Source: Bradyrhizobium sp. CB1650 (GTDB lineage Bacteria; Pseudomonadota; Alphaproteobacteria; Rhizobiales; Xanthobacteraceae). From it: a stretch of DNA of 64,000 nucleotides. The first letter of the stretch is position 1. Each line of letters begins with the position of its first letter. The notes below the pieces were generated by a model. That model was not told the DNA's origin, did no database searches, and worked only from the letters and a program-made list of their open reading frames with translations. This document shows, one piece after another, positions 1 to 9,137 of this stretch. Made by a program: the position numbers and the translations under genes. The DNA is taken from NCBI RefSeq assembly GCF_029761915.1, contig NZ_CP121695.1, forward strand, positions 1,364,001 to 1,428,000, read 5' to 3'.

Positions 1-1
1 G

Positions 2-55
2 TTCGTGGACGTCGTCCGGCGTCACCTCCGCTATCCCTCTTATCTCGGCGCGTGA
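2..55 (+). CDS. trbD: TrbD C-terminus (partial)
   Basis: The first 18 codons of the window are the end of an open frame that stops 7 bases before trbE. The tail has the Arg-His-Leu-Arg-Tyr pattern I associate with the end of TrbD, the small inner-membrane partner of TrbE in the mating-pore complex. The call rests mostly on position directly ahead of trbE; only 17 residues are visible. Confidence 0.6.
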   Translation, partial: FVDVVRRHLRYPSYLGA

Positions 56-62
56 GGTTTCC

Positions 63-2501
63 ATGCTGAACCTCGCGGAATACCGCAACCGGCCCCATAG
101 CCTCGCCGACTTCTTGCCTTGGGCCGCTTTGGTCGAGAAAGGCGTCGTCCTCAACAAGGACGGCGCGTTCCAGCGCACGGCGCGTTTTCGTGGTCCGGAC
201 CTCGACAGCGCAACGCCTGCCGAGCTCGTCAGCGTGACAGCCCGCCTCAACAACGCACTCCGCCGTCTCGGCTCAGGTTGGGCGATCTTCGTCGAAGCCC
301 AGCGCATCGCCGCCCAGACTTATCCGCACAACATGTTCCCTGATGCAGCATCAGCGCTGGTCGATCTGGAGCGACGTGACGCTTTCGAGGAGGCGGGAGC
401 CCATTTCGAGAGTCGCTATTTCCTGACCTTCGTCTGGCTCCCGCCGGCTGAGGACGTCTCGCGCATCGAGGGCTGGCTCTATGAGGGCCGCGCGCAGGGC
501 GGCGTCGATCCTCATGAGCTGCTGCGCGGCTTCGTCGATCGGACCAACCGCGTCCTGCAACTGGTCGAAGGGTTCATGCCCGAAGTGGCATGGCTGGATG
601 ACAGCGAGACGCTGACCTACCTGCATTCGACCATCTCCACCCGGCAACAGCGGGTCCGCGTTCCCGAGACGCCGATGCATCTCGACGCGCTGCTCGCGGA
701 CGAGCCGCTCGCCGGCGGTCTCGAGCCGCGCCTCGGCAGCCACCACCTTCGCACGCTCACCGTGGTCGGCTTTCCGACCGCGACCTATCCCGGAATCCTG
801 GACGAGCTCAACCGGCTTGCCTTCCCGTACCGTTGGTCGACGCGCGCGATCCTCCTCGACAAGACCGAGGCGGTGAAGCTGCTGACCAGGATCCGCCGGC
901 AGTGGTTCGCCAAGCGGAAGTCAATCGCGGCCATCGTCAAGGAGGTGATGACGAATGAGGCCTCGACACTGGTCGATAGCGATGCGGCGAACAAGGCCGC
1001 CGATGCCGACCTCGCTTTGCAGGAACTCGGCACCGACAACGTCGGCCAGGCCTACGTCACCGCGACCGTCACCGTCTGGGACGAGGATCCCGGTGTTGCC
1101 GCCGAGAAGCTTCGCCTCATCGAGAAGGTGATCCAGGGGCGCGACTTCACCTGCATGCCGGAAGGGGTGAATGCGCTCGAAGCCTGGCTCGGCTCCCTGC
1201 CGGGGCACGCCTACGCCAACGTCCGCCAGCCGCCGCTCTCGACGTTGAACCTGGCCCACATGATCCCGCTGTCGGCGATCTGGGCCGGGCCAGACCGCGA
1301 TGAGCATTTCCGCAGCTCCCCGCTGTTCTTCGGCAAGACCGAGGGCTCGACGCCGTTCCGCTTTTCGCTGCATGTCGGAGATGTCGGCCACACCCTGATC
1401 GTTGGCCCGACCGGAGCCGGCAAGTCCGTGTTGCTTGCGCTGATGGCGATCCAGTTTCGCCGCTACCGGAAGAGCCAGATCTTCGCCTTCGATTTCGGCG
1501 GTTCGATCCGCACCGCGGCGCTTGCCATGGGTGGCGACTGGCACGACCTCGGCGGAAGCTTGTCCAACAGCGCGGAGGACTCTGTCTCTCTTCAACCACT
1601 CGCGCGTATCGGCGATGCGGCGGAGCGCGCCTGGGCCGCCGAATGGGTGACCGCGATCCTTGCCAAGGAAGGCGTCACCATCGATCCGACCGTGAAGGAG
1701 CACGTCTGGTCGGCGCTGACCTCGCTGGCTTCCTCGCCGGTCGAGGAACGCACGATCACCGGACTGACCGTCCTGTTGCAATCGACAGCGCTCAAGCAGG
1801 CGCTGCAACCTTACTGCGTCGGCGGCGCGTCCGGCCGCCTTCTCGACGCGGAGGCCGAGCAACTCGGTTTTGCATCGGTGCAGGCGTTCGAGACCGAGGG
1901 CTTGATCGGCGCTGGAGCTGCGCCTGCCGTCCTCACCTACCTCTTCCATCGCATCGAGGGACGGCTCGACGGCCGACCGACCCTCCTCATCATCGACGAG
2001 GGTTGGCTCGTCCTCGACGATCCGGCCTTTGCGCAACAGCTCAGGGAGTGGCTAAAGACCCTCCGAAAGAAGAACGCGTCTGTCGTCTTCGCCACCCAAT
2101 CGCTTTCCGACATCGACGGCAGCAATATCGCACCCGCAATCGTCGAGAGCTGCCCGACGCGGATCTTCCTGCCGAACGAGCGCGCGATCGAACCGCAGAT
2201 CACCGCCATCTACCAGCGGTTCGGTCTGAACGATCGCCAGATCGAGATCATCGCGCGGGCGACGCCGAAGCGGGACTATTACTGCCAGTCCCGCCGCGGC
2301 AATCGGCTCTTTGAACTCGGCCTCGGGCCGGTCGCGCTCGCTTTCTGCGCTGCGTCCTCCAAGGCTGACCATGCCGCCATCGAGCGGCTGCTTGCCGAGT
2401 ACGGCCACGACAACTTCACGGCTGCCTGGCTGGCTGATCATGAGCTGCTCTGGGCCGCTGATCTCATCCCCGACCTGACCAACCTGGAGGTACAATCATG
2501 A
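63..2501 (+). CDS. trbE: TrbE conjugal transfer ATPase (VirB4 family)
   Basis: VirB4-type ATPase that powers assembly of the conjugative type IV secretion channel at the inner membrane. At 812 residues it is full length for the family. Walker A (GPTGAGKS) lies at residues 448-455 and Walker B (LLIIDE) at about 641-646, with the usual VirB4 C-terminal region after it. The N-terminal 200 residues match the TrbE membrane/assembly part. Start ATG follows the trbD stop by 7 bases; the stop overlaps the trbJ start by 4 bases (ATGA), so translation is probably coupled. No frameshift or missing motif is seen. Several long antisense frames on this gene are shadows of its high GC content. Confidence 0.97.
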   Translation: MLNLAEYRNRPHSLADFLPWAALVEKGVVLNKDGAFQRTARFRGPDLDSATPAELVSVTARLNNALRRLGSGWAIFVEAQRIAAQTYPHNMFPDAASALVDLERRDAFEEAGAHFESRYFLTFVWLPPAEDVSRIEGWLYEGRAQGGVDPHELLRGFVDRTNRVLQLVEGFMPEVAWLDDSETLTYLHSTISTRQQRVRVPETPMHLDALLADEPLAGGLEPRLGSHHLRTLTVVGFPTATYPGILDELNRLAFPYRWSTRAILLDKTEAVKLLTRIRRQWFAKRKSIAAIVKEVMTNEASTLVDSDAANKAADADLALQELGTDNVGQAYVTATVTVWDEDPGVAAEKLRLIEKVIQGRDFTCMPEGVNALEAWLGSLPGHAYANVRQPPLSTLNLAHMIPLSAIWAGPDRDEHFRSSPLFFGKTEGSTPFRFSLHVGDVGHTLIVGPTGAGKSVLLALMAIQFRRYRKSQIFAFDFGGSIRTAALAMGGDWHDLGGSLSNSAEDSVSLQPLARIGDAAERAWAAEWVTAILAKEGVTIDPTVKEHVWSALTSLASSPVEERTITGLTVLLQSTALKQALQPYCVGGASGRLLDAEAEQLGFASVQAFETEGLIGAGAAPAVLTYLFHRIEGRLDGRPTLLIIDEGWLVLDDPAFAQQLREWLKTLRKKNASVVFATQSLSDIDGSNIAPAIVESCPTRIFLPNERAIEPQITAIYQRFGLNDRQIEIIARATPKRDYYCQSRRGNRLFELGLGPVALAFCAASSKADHAAIERLLAEYGHDNFTAAWLADHELLWAADLIPDLTNLEVQS

Positions 2502-3256
2502 TCGCCCTTAAGACCCGGCGCGCTGGGTTGCCCGCTGTGACCGCTCTCTCGCTCGCCTTGTCGATCTCGCCGCTCTTAATGCGGGCGGCGTGCGCGCAGT
2601 GGATCGTCTACGACCCCTCCAATTTCAGTCAGAACGTGCTGACCGCCGCGCGCGAGCTGCAGCAGATCAACAACCAGATTCAGATGCTGAACAATCAGGC
2701 CCAGAGCCTGGTGAACCAGGGAAAGAACCTCGCCAACCTGCCGTTGTCGACGCTGACCCAGCTTCAGTCGTCGATTGCTCAGACCCAGTCGCTGCTGAGC
2801 CAAGCCCAGAACATCGCCTTCAACGTCGAGCGCATCCAGACGGCGTATTCTAGTGTCTACGGCACGGCGGCGGCCTCGGGCTCCAACGCCACAATGTTTG
2901 CCGCAGCTCAAAGCCGTTGGCAGAACTCGGTGGGCGCCTTCGAAGACTCGCTGAAGGTGCAGGCCGGCGTTGTCGGCAATATCTCGAGCAACTCCAGCGC
3001 AATGAGCTCGCTGGTCACTGCGAGCCAGTCGGCAAGTGGCGCCCTGCAGGCGGCTCAGGCCGGTAACCAGCTCCTCGCCCTGCAATCCCAGCAGCTTTCC
3101 GACCTTGTCGCGGTTCTCGCCGCAAAGGGGAGGGCGGACGCGCTGGAGCAGGCGCGCGTGACCGCGACCGAATCCCAGGGCCAGCAGCAATACAAGATCT
3201 TCTCGACGCGCAACGGCTATCAGCCCGGCAACGTCACCATGTTCAGCGGCAACTGA
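2498..3256 (+). CDS. trbJ: TrbJ conjugal transfer protein (VirB5-like)
   Basis: Periplasmic/pilus-associated component of the mating-pair formation system. Residues 1-33 form a signal peptide with an Ala-Cys-Ala cleavage site, and the mature protein is Gln- and Asn-rich with long heptad-like helices (residues about 45-110), typical of TrbJ/VirB5 proteins. Length 252 is normal. The start overlaps the trbE stop by 4 bases. It lies between trbE and trbK as in rhizobial trb operons. Confidence 0.95.
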   Translation: MIALKTRRAGLPAVTALSLALSISPLLMRAACAQWIVYDPSNFSQNVLTAARELQQINNQIQMLNNQAQSLVNQGKNLANLPLSTLTQLQSSIAQTQSLLSQAQNIAFNVERIQTAYSSVYGTAAASGSNATMFAAAQSRWQNSVGAFEDSLKVQAGVVGNISSNSSAMSSLVTASQSASGALQAAQAGNQLLALQSQQLSDLVAVLAAKGRADALEQARVTATESQGQQQYKIFSTRNGYQPGNVTMFSGN

Positions 3257-3266
3257 GGCTTGGGCC

Positions 3267-3587
3267 ATGGAGCGCTCGGATATTCTTCGCGCAGGCGCGA
3301 TGATCATCGTGTTCGCGATTTTCCTTGCCGCGCTGCACGTCATCCATCGGCGTCCGGTGGAACGGCCCGTATCCGACGCCCCCTCTGCCTCCACTCCTGA
3401 TGACCTCTCGGCCGAGCTGCTCCGCTGCGCCGAGCTTGGACCCCAGGATGCCGAAGATCCGCACTGCCAGGCGGTTTGGAAGGAGAACCGCGCGCGCTTC
3501 TTCGGCAGGCCGGCGCGGCCACTTCTGCCGCAGGCCGCGCCGGCCACACCGCCGACGACGAGCGCTCCGCAGGGAGAAAAGCCATGA
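3267..3587 (+). CDS. trbK: TrbK-type putative entry-exclusion protein
   Basis: Small (106 aa) protein with one N-terminal membrane segment (about residues 9-27), then a periplasmic part with two conserved-looking cysteines and the pattern Cys-x5-...-Cys-x3-Trp-x-Glu-Asn-Arg-x-Arg-Phe-Phe. This is the arrangement of the alternative TrbK family that sits between trbJ and trbL in rhizobial elements, where it is assigned to entry exclusion. Its stop codon overlaps the trbL start by 4 bases. Confidence 0.85.
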   Translation: MERSDILRAGAMIIVFAIFLAALHVIHRRPVERPVSDAPSASTPDDLSAELLRCAELGPQDAEDPHCQAVWKENRARFFGRPARPLLPQAAPATPPTTSAPQGEKP

Positions 3588-4945
3588 CCAATGTCGGTGT
3601 CATCGACACCTTCCTCAATACCTTCACCACCTACATCGATTCGGGTTTCGGCCTCATCAAAGGTGAAGTTACCTATCTGTCGTCGACGTTGATTGTCATT
3701 GACATCACCTTGGCCGGCCTGTTCTGGGCTTGGGGCGCAGACGAAGACATCCTCCAACGTCTGGTGAAGAAGACCCTCTACATCGGGTTCTTTGCCTTCA
3801 TCATCACCAACTTCAACAAGCTCTCGGGCGTCATCTTCAACAGCTTTGCTGGTCTCGGCCTGAAGGCTGGTGGCTCGTCGATCTCGACGGCAGATTTCCT
3901 GCGGCCCGGCCGGCTCGCACAGGTCGGTCTCGACGCCGGGCAGCCGCTGCTAGATGCAGCGAGCCAGATGATGGGCTTTACCAGCTTCTTTGCGAACTTC
4001 GTCCAGATTGCGGTGCTGATGGTGTCCTGGCTCTTGGTTCTGATCGCCTTTTTCATTCTCGCTGTGCAGCTGTTCGTCACGCTACTCGAGTTCAAGCTGA
4101 CGACGCTTGCCGGCTTCATCCTCATTCCCTTCGCCCTCTTCAACAAGACGGCGTTCCTCGCGGAAAAGGTGCTGGGCAACGTCGTAGCCTCCGGCATCAA
4201 GGTGATGGTGCTCGCCGTCATTGTCGGAATTGGCACGGGGCTCTTCTCCCAGTTCACGTCAGCCTATACCGGCGGCCAGCCTACCATAGAGCAGGCGCTC
4301 TCTTTGGTGCTCGCGGCACTCGCCATGCTTGGCCTTGGCATCTTCGGGCCCGGCATCGCGACCGGACTCGTCTCGGGGGCGCCGCAGCTTGGCGCTGGCG
4401 CTGCCGTCGGCACCGGTCTCGCCGTCGCTGGCACGGCGATGGCGGGCAGTGCGGCGTTCGGTCTGGCCGGAAGGGGAGCGATGGCGGCGACCTCTGGTGC
4501 TGCGGCGGCCGCACGTGGTGGTGCGGCGATCGCGGGCGGCATGTCTTCCGCCTACAGCCTCGCCTCAGCCGGGCGGTCCGGCGCTAGCGGCGTCGCGTCT
4601 GGTCTCGGCGGTGCAGGCCGTGCGGCGGCCAGCGCTGCCGCCGCTCCCGCCAGACGCGCCGCTTCGCAAGCGGCAGGGACGATGAGGGAGAGCTTCGCCT
4701 CAGGCGCCCGTGCCGGCGTCGCCAACACGGGGGGCTCCTCGACCATGGGGACCATCGGGAGTGGCGAGGCCGCCAACGATGGAGCCGCATCCCAAGCAGC
4801 GAGCGAGAGTGGTCCGCCGGCCTGGGCCCAGCGCGTCAAGCGCAGCCAGACTGTCATTCACGGCGCCCAGACGGCCGCGCAAGCCCTCAAATCCGGCGAC
4901 AGCCACGGTGGCGGTCATTCCGTCGATCTTTCGGGAGGAGAATAA
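3584..4945 (+). CDS. trbL: TrbL conjugal transfer membrane protein (VirB6-like)
   Basis: Polytopic inner-membrane channel component. Residues 1-270 contain about six hydrophobic segments; the C-terminal 180 residues are a low-complexity Ala/Gly/Ser-rich tail as usual for TrbL. I chose the ATG at 3584 because it overlaps the trbK stop (ATGA) and has AGGGAGA 7-13 bases upstream; the frame is open further upstream, but those codons overlap trbK and add a proline/alanine-rich stretch with no membrane segment. The result is 453 aa, normal for the family. Confidence 0.95.
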   Translation: MTNVGVIDTFLNTFTTYIDSGFGLIKGEVTYLSSTLIVIDITLAGLFWAWGADEDILQRLVKKTLYIGFFAFIITNFNKLSGVIFNSFAGLGLKAGGSSISTADFLRPGRLAQVGLDAGQPLLDAASQMMGFTSFFANFVQIAVLMVSWLLVLIAFFILAVQLFVTLLEFKLTTLAGFILIPFALFNKTAFLAEKVLGNVVASGIKVMVLAVIVGIGTGLFSQFTSAYTGGQPTIEQALSLVLAALAMLGLGIFGPGIATGLVSGAPQLGAGAAVGTGLAVAGTAMAGSAAFGLAGRGAMAATSGAAAAARGGAAIAGGMSSAYSLASAGRSGASGVASGLGGAGRAAASAAAAPARRAASQAAGTMRESFASGARAGVANTGGSSTMGTIGSGEAANDGAASQAASESGPPAWAQRVKRSQTVIHGAQTAAQALKSGDSHGGGHSVDLSGGE

Positions 4946-4948
4946 TCA

Positions 4949-5638
4949 ATGTCAGTCTTTCGGCGATCGTCGGTACGCTACGGCCGCACACCCGAGCCCG
5001 AAACTCCTTACCAGCGCGCTGCGCAAGTTTGGGACGAACGCATCGGCTCCGCCCGCGTGCAGGCCAAGAACTGGCGGTTGATGGCCTTCGGTTCGCTGAT
5101 CCTCTCGTGCGGTCTCGCTGGCGGGCTCGTCTGGCAATCCACGCATGGCACCGTCGTTCCCTGGGTCGTGCAGGTCGACAAGCTCGGCGAGGCGCAAGCC
5201 GTGGCGCCCGCCACCGCCGACTACAGGCCGAATGACCCGCAGATTGCCTGGTATCTCGCCCACTTCATCCAGATCGTTCGCTCGCTTCCCGCCGATCCGA
5301 TCATCGTGCGGCACAACTGGCTGCAGGCATACGATTTCACGACCACGGCGGGCGCGGCGGCGCTGAACGACTACGCCCGCGCCAATGACCCCTTCGCCAA
5401 TCTCGGCAAGCAGCAGGTCGCCATCGACGTCTCCAGCGTGATCCGTGCCTCGCCCGACAGTTTTCGCGTGGCCTGGGTCGAGCACCGCTTTCAGGAGGGG
5501 GCGCTCGCCGGCACCACACGTTGGACCGCGATCCTCACCATCGCGGTTCAGCCGCCCACCGATGCCGATCGGCTGCGCAAGAATCCACTCGGCATCTACG
5601 TCAACGCCATCAATTGGTCGAAGGAGCTGGGACAATGA
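4949..5638 (+). CDS. trbF: TrbF conjugal transfer protein (VirB8-like)
   Basis: Bitopic inner-membrane scaffold of the type IV system. An N-terminal cytoplasmic stretch with the conserved YGRTPEPETPYQ-type region is followed by one membrane segment (about residues 46-66) and a periplasmic VirB8 fold domain ending in Asn-Pro-Leu-Gly-Ile-Tyr-Val. Length 229 is typical. It begins 3 bases after trbL and its stop overlaps the trbG start by 4 bases. Confidence 0.96.
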   Translation: MSVFRRSSVRYGRTPEPETPYQRAAQVWDERIGSARVQAKNWRLMAFGSLILSCGLAGGLVWQSTHGTVVPWVVQVDKLGEAQAVAPATADYRPNDPQIAWYLAHFIQIVRSLPADPIIVRHNWLQAYDFTTTAGAAALNDYARANDPFANLGKQQVAIDVSSVIRASPDSFRVAWVEHRFQEGALAGTTRWTAILTIAVQPPTDADRLRKNPLGIYVNAINWSKELGQ

Positions 5639-6714
5639 CCCCGCCGATTTTCTCGAAAGCCGGCAGTCGGGCTTCGCGTCTCTTCATCGTTCAGCAAAGT
5701 CGGAAAGGCGGCGATACGTGCTTCCGTAAATCCGCTTTGGCGGCTTTGCTGATGTCCGTCTCTGCCCTTGGCGGCTGCGCGCACAATTTCATCCCGCCCG
5801 ACATCAACTACGATACTGCGGAGCCGGCAACGCTCACCACCGATCCGCCGCCGCCCGTCAAGATCGTGGAATTGCCAAAACCCCTGCCGCTGCCTGGACA
5901 GTTGAAACCGCTCGCCGCCGGCAAGCGCACCCCGGAAGCCACTGACCCGAAGGTTCGCGTCAAACAGGCCAACGCCGCGGCACGGGTGCAGCCGGTTCGT
6001 AGTGGTTTTATCAACGCGGTACAGGTCTATCCTTTCTCCGGCGGAGCCCTCTACCAGGTCTATGCGGCGCCCGGTCAGATCACCGATGTCGCCCTCCAGG
6101 AGGGCGAGCAACTCGTCGGCTCCGGACCAGTCGCCGCTGGTGACACGGTGCGCTGGATCATTGGCGATACCGAGAGCGGGGCGGGCGCCACTAAGAAGAT
6201 CCACATCCTTGTCAAGCCGACGCGGCCGGAATTGGTCACCAATCTGGTGATCAACACCGACCGGCGGACCTATCTCCTCGAGCTGCGCTCGACGGAGAAG
6301 ACCTACATGGCCTCGGTCTCCTGGCAGTATCCCGAAGACCAGCTCATTGCGCTTCGACGACAGAATGCGGCGGCTGAAACCGCTGCTCCCATTGCGGCCG
6401 GCGTCGATCTTGGCGCTATCAATTTCCGCTATGCGATCGAGGGCGATGATCCCGCCTGGCGTCCGCTGCGCGCCTTCGATGACGGGAACAAGGTCTACAT
6501 CGAATTCCCGAGCGGCATCGTCCAGGGCGAAATGCCGCCGCTGTTTGTCATCGGTCCGGCCGGCGGATCCGAACTGGTGAACTACCGCGTGAACCGCAAC
6601 TACTACATCGTCGATCGCCTGTTCGCCGCCGCCGAATTGCGTCTCGGCGACAAGGATAGCGAGCGCCGCGTGCGCATCGTCCGCACCGACGGAAGGCCGC
6701 GCTCATGGCGGTAG
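5635..6714 (+). CDS. trbG: TrbG conjugal transfer lipoprotein (VirB9-like)
   Basis: Outer-membrane-complex component. A hydrophobic segment followed by a lipobox (LGGC, Cys 48) marks it as a lipoprotein; the rest is the VirB9/TrbG beta-rich fold. The ATG at 5635 overlaps the trbF stop, the same coupling seen along the operon, and gives 359 aa. This leaves an unusually long 30-residue leader before the hydrophobic core, so a later start is possible. The 3' end overlaps trbI by 10 bases. Confidence 0.95.
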   Translation: MTPPIFSKAGSRASRLFIVQQSRKGGDTCFRKSALAALLMSVSALGGCAHNFIPPDINYDTAEPATLTTDPPPPVKIVELPKPLPLPGQLKPLAAGKRTPEATDPKVRVKQANAAARVQPVRSGFINAVQVYPFSGGALYQVYAAPGQITDVALQEGEQLVGSGPVAAGDTVRWIIGDTESGAGATKKIHILVKPTRPELVTNLVINTDRRTYLLELRSTEKTYMASVSWQYPEDQLIALRRQNAAAETAAPIAAGVDLGAINFRYAIEGDDPAWRPLRAFDDGNKVYIEFPSGIVQGEMPPLFVIGPAGGSELVNYRVNRNYYIVDRLFAAAELRLGDKDSERRVRIVRTDGRPRSWR

Positions 6715-7907
6715 GCAACGACGACGATCATCACAGCGACATCCCGCCCTTGGCGCCGCCGGACCTTCGGCTTCGAGGCGAGCGGCCAGGTGTCATGCGG
6801 CTCTCGCGCAAGGTCCTTATTGGCCTCGGTGCGGTATCTGCCCTCGCCGTCGCGGGTGCGCTCGGCTACGCGCTGCAGACCGGCAACAAGCCGCAGACCG
6901 GCCAAGAGTTGCTCAGCACTCAGAACCGGCCTTCGGCCGAAGGCCTCGCCGGTTTACCGAAGGACTATACCGGTCTGCCGCGTCAAGCCCCGCCGCTCGG
7001 GCCGCCGCTGCCCGGCGATCTCGGCAAGCCGATCCTGAACGCCGGCGCCGCGCCGAACACCATAGCAGCGACGCCAGATGCGGAGACGCAGCACAGATCG
7101 CAGGAAATCGAGGCGGCGCGGGTCAGCCGCCTCTTCGCCCAAACGGCTCAGCAACCGCAGAGCGTCGGCCAACTGGCCGCAAATGCCTCTGCTGGCACCA
7201 CGACGGCCCCGGCCGCGACACCACCCGTCGATGCCGGATCCGCTCAAAACATGCAGGACCGCAAGACCGCTTTCCTCAACTCCGCGACAGACAAGCGCAC
7301 GGTCAGTCCGGACCGGCTCGAAGCCAAGGCCTCACCCTACGTCGTGCAGGCGGGCACCGTGATTCCGGCGGCGCTCATCACGGGCATTCGTTCCGATCTG
7401 CCCGGCCAAGTCACTGCTCAGATCACGGAACCGGTCTGGGACAGCCCGTCGGGCAACTATCTTCTGATCCCCCAGGGTGCGAAGTTGATAGGCCAATACG
7501 ATAGTTCCGTCGCGTTCGGTCAGAGCCGCATTCTCCTGGTCTGGACTCGCATCATCATGCCGGACGGCCACTCGATTGTGTTGGAGCGCCAGCCCGGCGC
7601 CGACACCGGTGGTTATGCCGGCCTCGAGGACGAGCTCGACAACCATTGGGGCATGCTGTTCAAGGCCGCCGCGCTCTCGACCCTGCTCAGTGTCGGAGCG
7701 GAGGCGGGCACCAGCCAGAACGAAAACAACCTTGTTCAAGCGATCAGAGGCGGCGCGTCCAATAGCATCAGCCAGACCGGACAGCAGATCGTGCAGCGCC
7801 AGCTCAACATCCAGCCGACGCTGACGGTTCGGCCAGGTTTCCCGGTGCGGGTCATCGTTACGCGAGATTTGGTATTGGCTCCGTACGGGAAGGGAGAAAC
7901 TCGATGA
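6705..7907 (+). CDS. trbI: TrbI conjugal transfer protein (VirB10-like)
   Basis: VirB10-type protein bridging inner and outer membranes. It has one membrane segment (about residues 33-52), a proline-rich periplasmic linker and the C-terminal TrbI domain with the conserved Pro-Gln-Gly-x-Lys-Leu-Ile-Gly-x-Tyr-Asp stretch near residues 258-270. Length 400 is normal. It overlaps trbG by 10 bases and the next gene by 4 bases. No trbH is present between trbG and trbI, as in many rhizobial elements. Confidence 0.96.
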   Translation: MAVGNDDDHHSDIPPLAPPDLRLRGERPGVMRLSRKVLIGLGAVSALAVAGALGYALQTGNKPQTGQELLSTQNRPSAEGLAGLPKDYTGLPRQAPPLGPPLPGDLGKPILNAGAAPNTIAATPDAETQHRSQEIEAARVSRLFAQTAQQPQSVGQLAANASAGTTTAPAATPPVDAGSAQNMQDRKTAFLNSATDKRTVSPDRLEAKASPYVVQAGTVIPAALITGIRSDLPGQVTAQITEPVWDSPSGNYLLIPQGAKLIGQYDSSVAFGQSRILLVWTRIIMPDGHSIVLERQPGADTGGYAGLEDELDNHWGMLFKAAALSTLLSVGAEAGTSQNENNLVQAIRGGASNSISQTGQQIVQRQLNIQPTLTVRPGFPVRVIVTRDLVLAPYGKGETR

Positions 7908-8152
7908 CCAAGCTCAAGCTCGGGCCACTCGAAGACCAAAAGCCGGTCAAGCTCACGATCGAACTGCCGGCGGCGGTCTTCAGGGATCTCAAAAGCTACG
8001 CCGATATTCTGACGCGTAGCGAAGGCGCAACAACACCGACTGATCCGGCCAAGCTCATCGCTCCGATGATCGAAAGATTCATGGCAACAGACAGGGGGTT
8101 CTCAAAGGTGAAACGCGCGGCAACAAACCCATCAAGTCAAATCAGGTCATAA
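7904..8152 (+). CDS. DUF2274 family protein at end of trb operon
   Basis: Small 82-aa protein translationally coupled to trbI (ATGA overlap). The N-terminal LKLGPLED...P-V-K-L-T-I-E-L-P motif is typical of DUF2274 proteins, which sit immediately behind trbI in alphaproteobacterial conjugative elements. The family has no proven function; the fold looks like a small DNA-binding or regulatory protein (inference). A diverged, truncated copy of the first 27 codons recurs at 11069-11164. Confidence 0.85.
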   Translation: MTKLKLGPLEDQKPVKLTIELPAAVFRDLKSYADILTRSEGATTPTDPAKLIAPMIERFMATDRGFSKVKRAATNPSSQIRS

Positions 8153-8198
8153 GCCAGCATTTGCTCACGTAGACGCGTTCAGGTGAATAGGAAGTCTG

Positions 8199-9113
8199 AT
8201 GCCATATATCGATGCCACGGGTGTGAAGCTTTATTTTGAGGAAGCTGGGAAAGGTTATCCGATCGTTTTCCTGCACGAGCTCTGCTCAGATGGTCGGGAA
8301 TGGGACACCCAGGTCCGTTACTTTTCTCGTGCTTATCGCTGCATCACCTTCAACGCCCGCGGATACGCCCCCAGCGACGTTCCTAACGATCCCAGCCTAT
8401 ATGGCTGGGAGCTCGCTGTGGATGACATTGCCGCCGTTATGCGTAGCCTCGCTGTCGAACACGCATACCTGGTCGGATTGAGCATGGGCGGATATGCCGC
8501 CTTGCAGTTTGGATTACGCTATCCGGAGAGAGCCAGGGCGATTGTCGCGGCCGGTGTGGGAGCTGGATCGGCTCCTTCCCAGCGGAGCGCCTGGTCGAGA
8601 GAAGCCTCCATTCTCGCGCGGGCTTTCATCGAGCGCGGGATGGACGCGATGGCCCGGAAAGTGGCGCATGGTCAGACTCGTATCCAACTCAAATACAAGG
8701 ACACGCGGAGTTGGCAAGAGTTCCAGGAACGCCTTCGTCGCCACCCACCGCTAGGCATGTCGAATACGATGGCGCGCTGTCAGGCGTTGCGACCGTCATT
8801 GCATGATCTAGCCGATCAGTTCTCAACGATGAGAACACCGGTATTGCTGGCCTTGGGCGATGAAGACGCGCCCTGCCTCGAGACCAACCTAATGCTGAAA
8901 ACAGTGCTTCCCAATGCCGGTCTGTGGATCTGCCCCAACACCGGCCACGCCATCAATCTGGAAGAGCCAACAGCATTCAACGCTCAGCTCGACAGCTTTC
9001 TAGCCGCCGTGGAGCGCGGGAGCTGGCGCCGCGGGTATCCGGAGATTAAGGCTGAATCCAATCTGAGACTTGAGACGACGTTCGATACACGCGCGAAGGC
9101 AGTGATCCGTTGA
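8199..9113 (+). CDS. alpha/beta-fold hydrolase
   Basis: A 304-aa alpha/beta hydrolase of unknown substrate. The nucleophile elbow GLSMGG places the catalytic Ser at residue 95; an Asp in GDEDAP (about 222-224) and a His in NTGHAINL (about 250) complete the triad, and a cap domain lies between. Oxyanion-hole residues follow the first strand near residue 27. It starts 46 bases after the DUF2274 gene, on the same strand, but is cargo rather than transfer machinery. The substrate cannot be told from sequence; esterases, haloperoxidase-like and carboxylester hydrolases share this pattern. Confidence 0.88.
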   Translation: MPYIDATGVKLYFEEAGKGYPIVFLHELCSDGREWDTQVRYFSRAYRCITFNARGYAPSDVPNDPSLYGWELAVDDIAAVMRSLAVEHAYLVGLSMGGYAALQFGLRYPERARAIVAAGVGAGSAPSQRSAWSREASILARAFIERGMDAMARKVAHGQTRIQLKYKDTRSWQEFQERLRRHPPLGMSNTMARCQALRPSLHDLADQFSTMRTPVLLALGDEDAPCLETNLMLKTVLPNAGLWICPNTGHAINLEEPTAFNAQLDSFLAAVERGSWRRGYPEIKAESNLRLETTFDTRAKAVIR

Positions 9114-9137
9114 CTGCAACACTCAAGGCGCTTCACA

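Noticed and set aside
921..2036. 371-codon minus-strand open frame across trbE
   Set aside because: Antisense shadow of a GC-rich gene; trbE has Walker motifs and operon context, while this frame has no family features.
2576..3757. 393-codon minus-strand frame across trbJ, trbK and trbL
   Set aside because: It spans three well-supported coupled genes on the other strand and has Arg/Gly-rich, non-protein-like composition.
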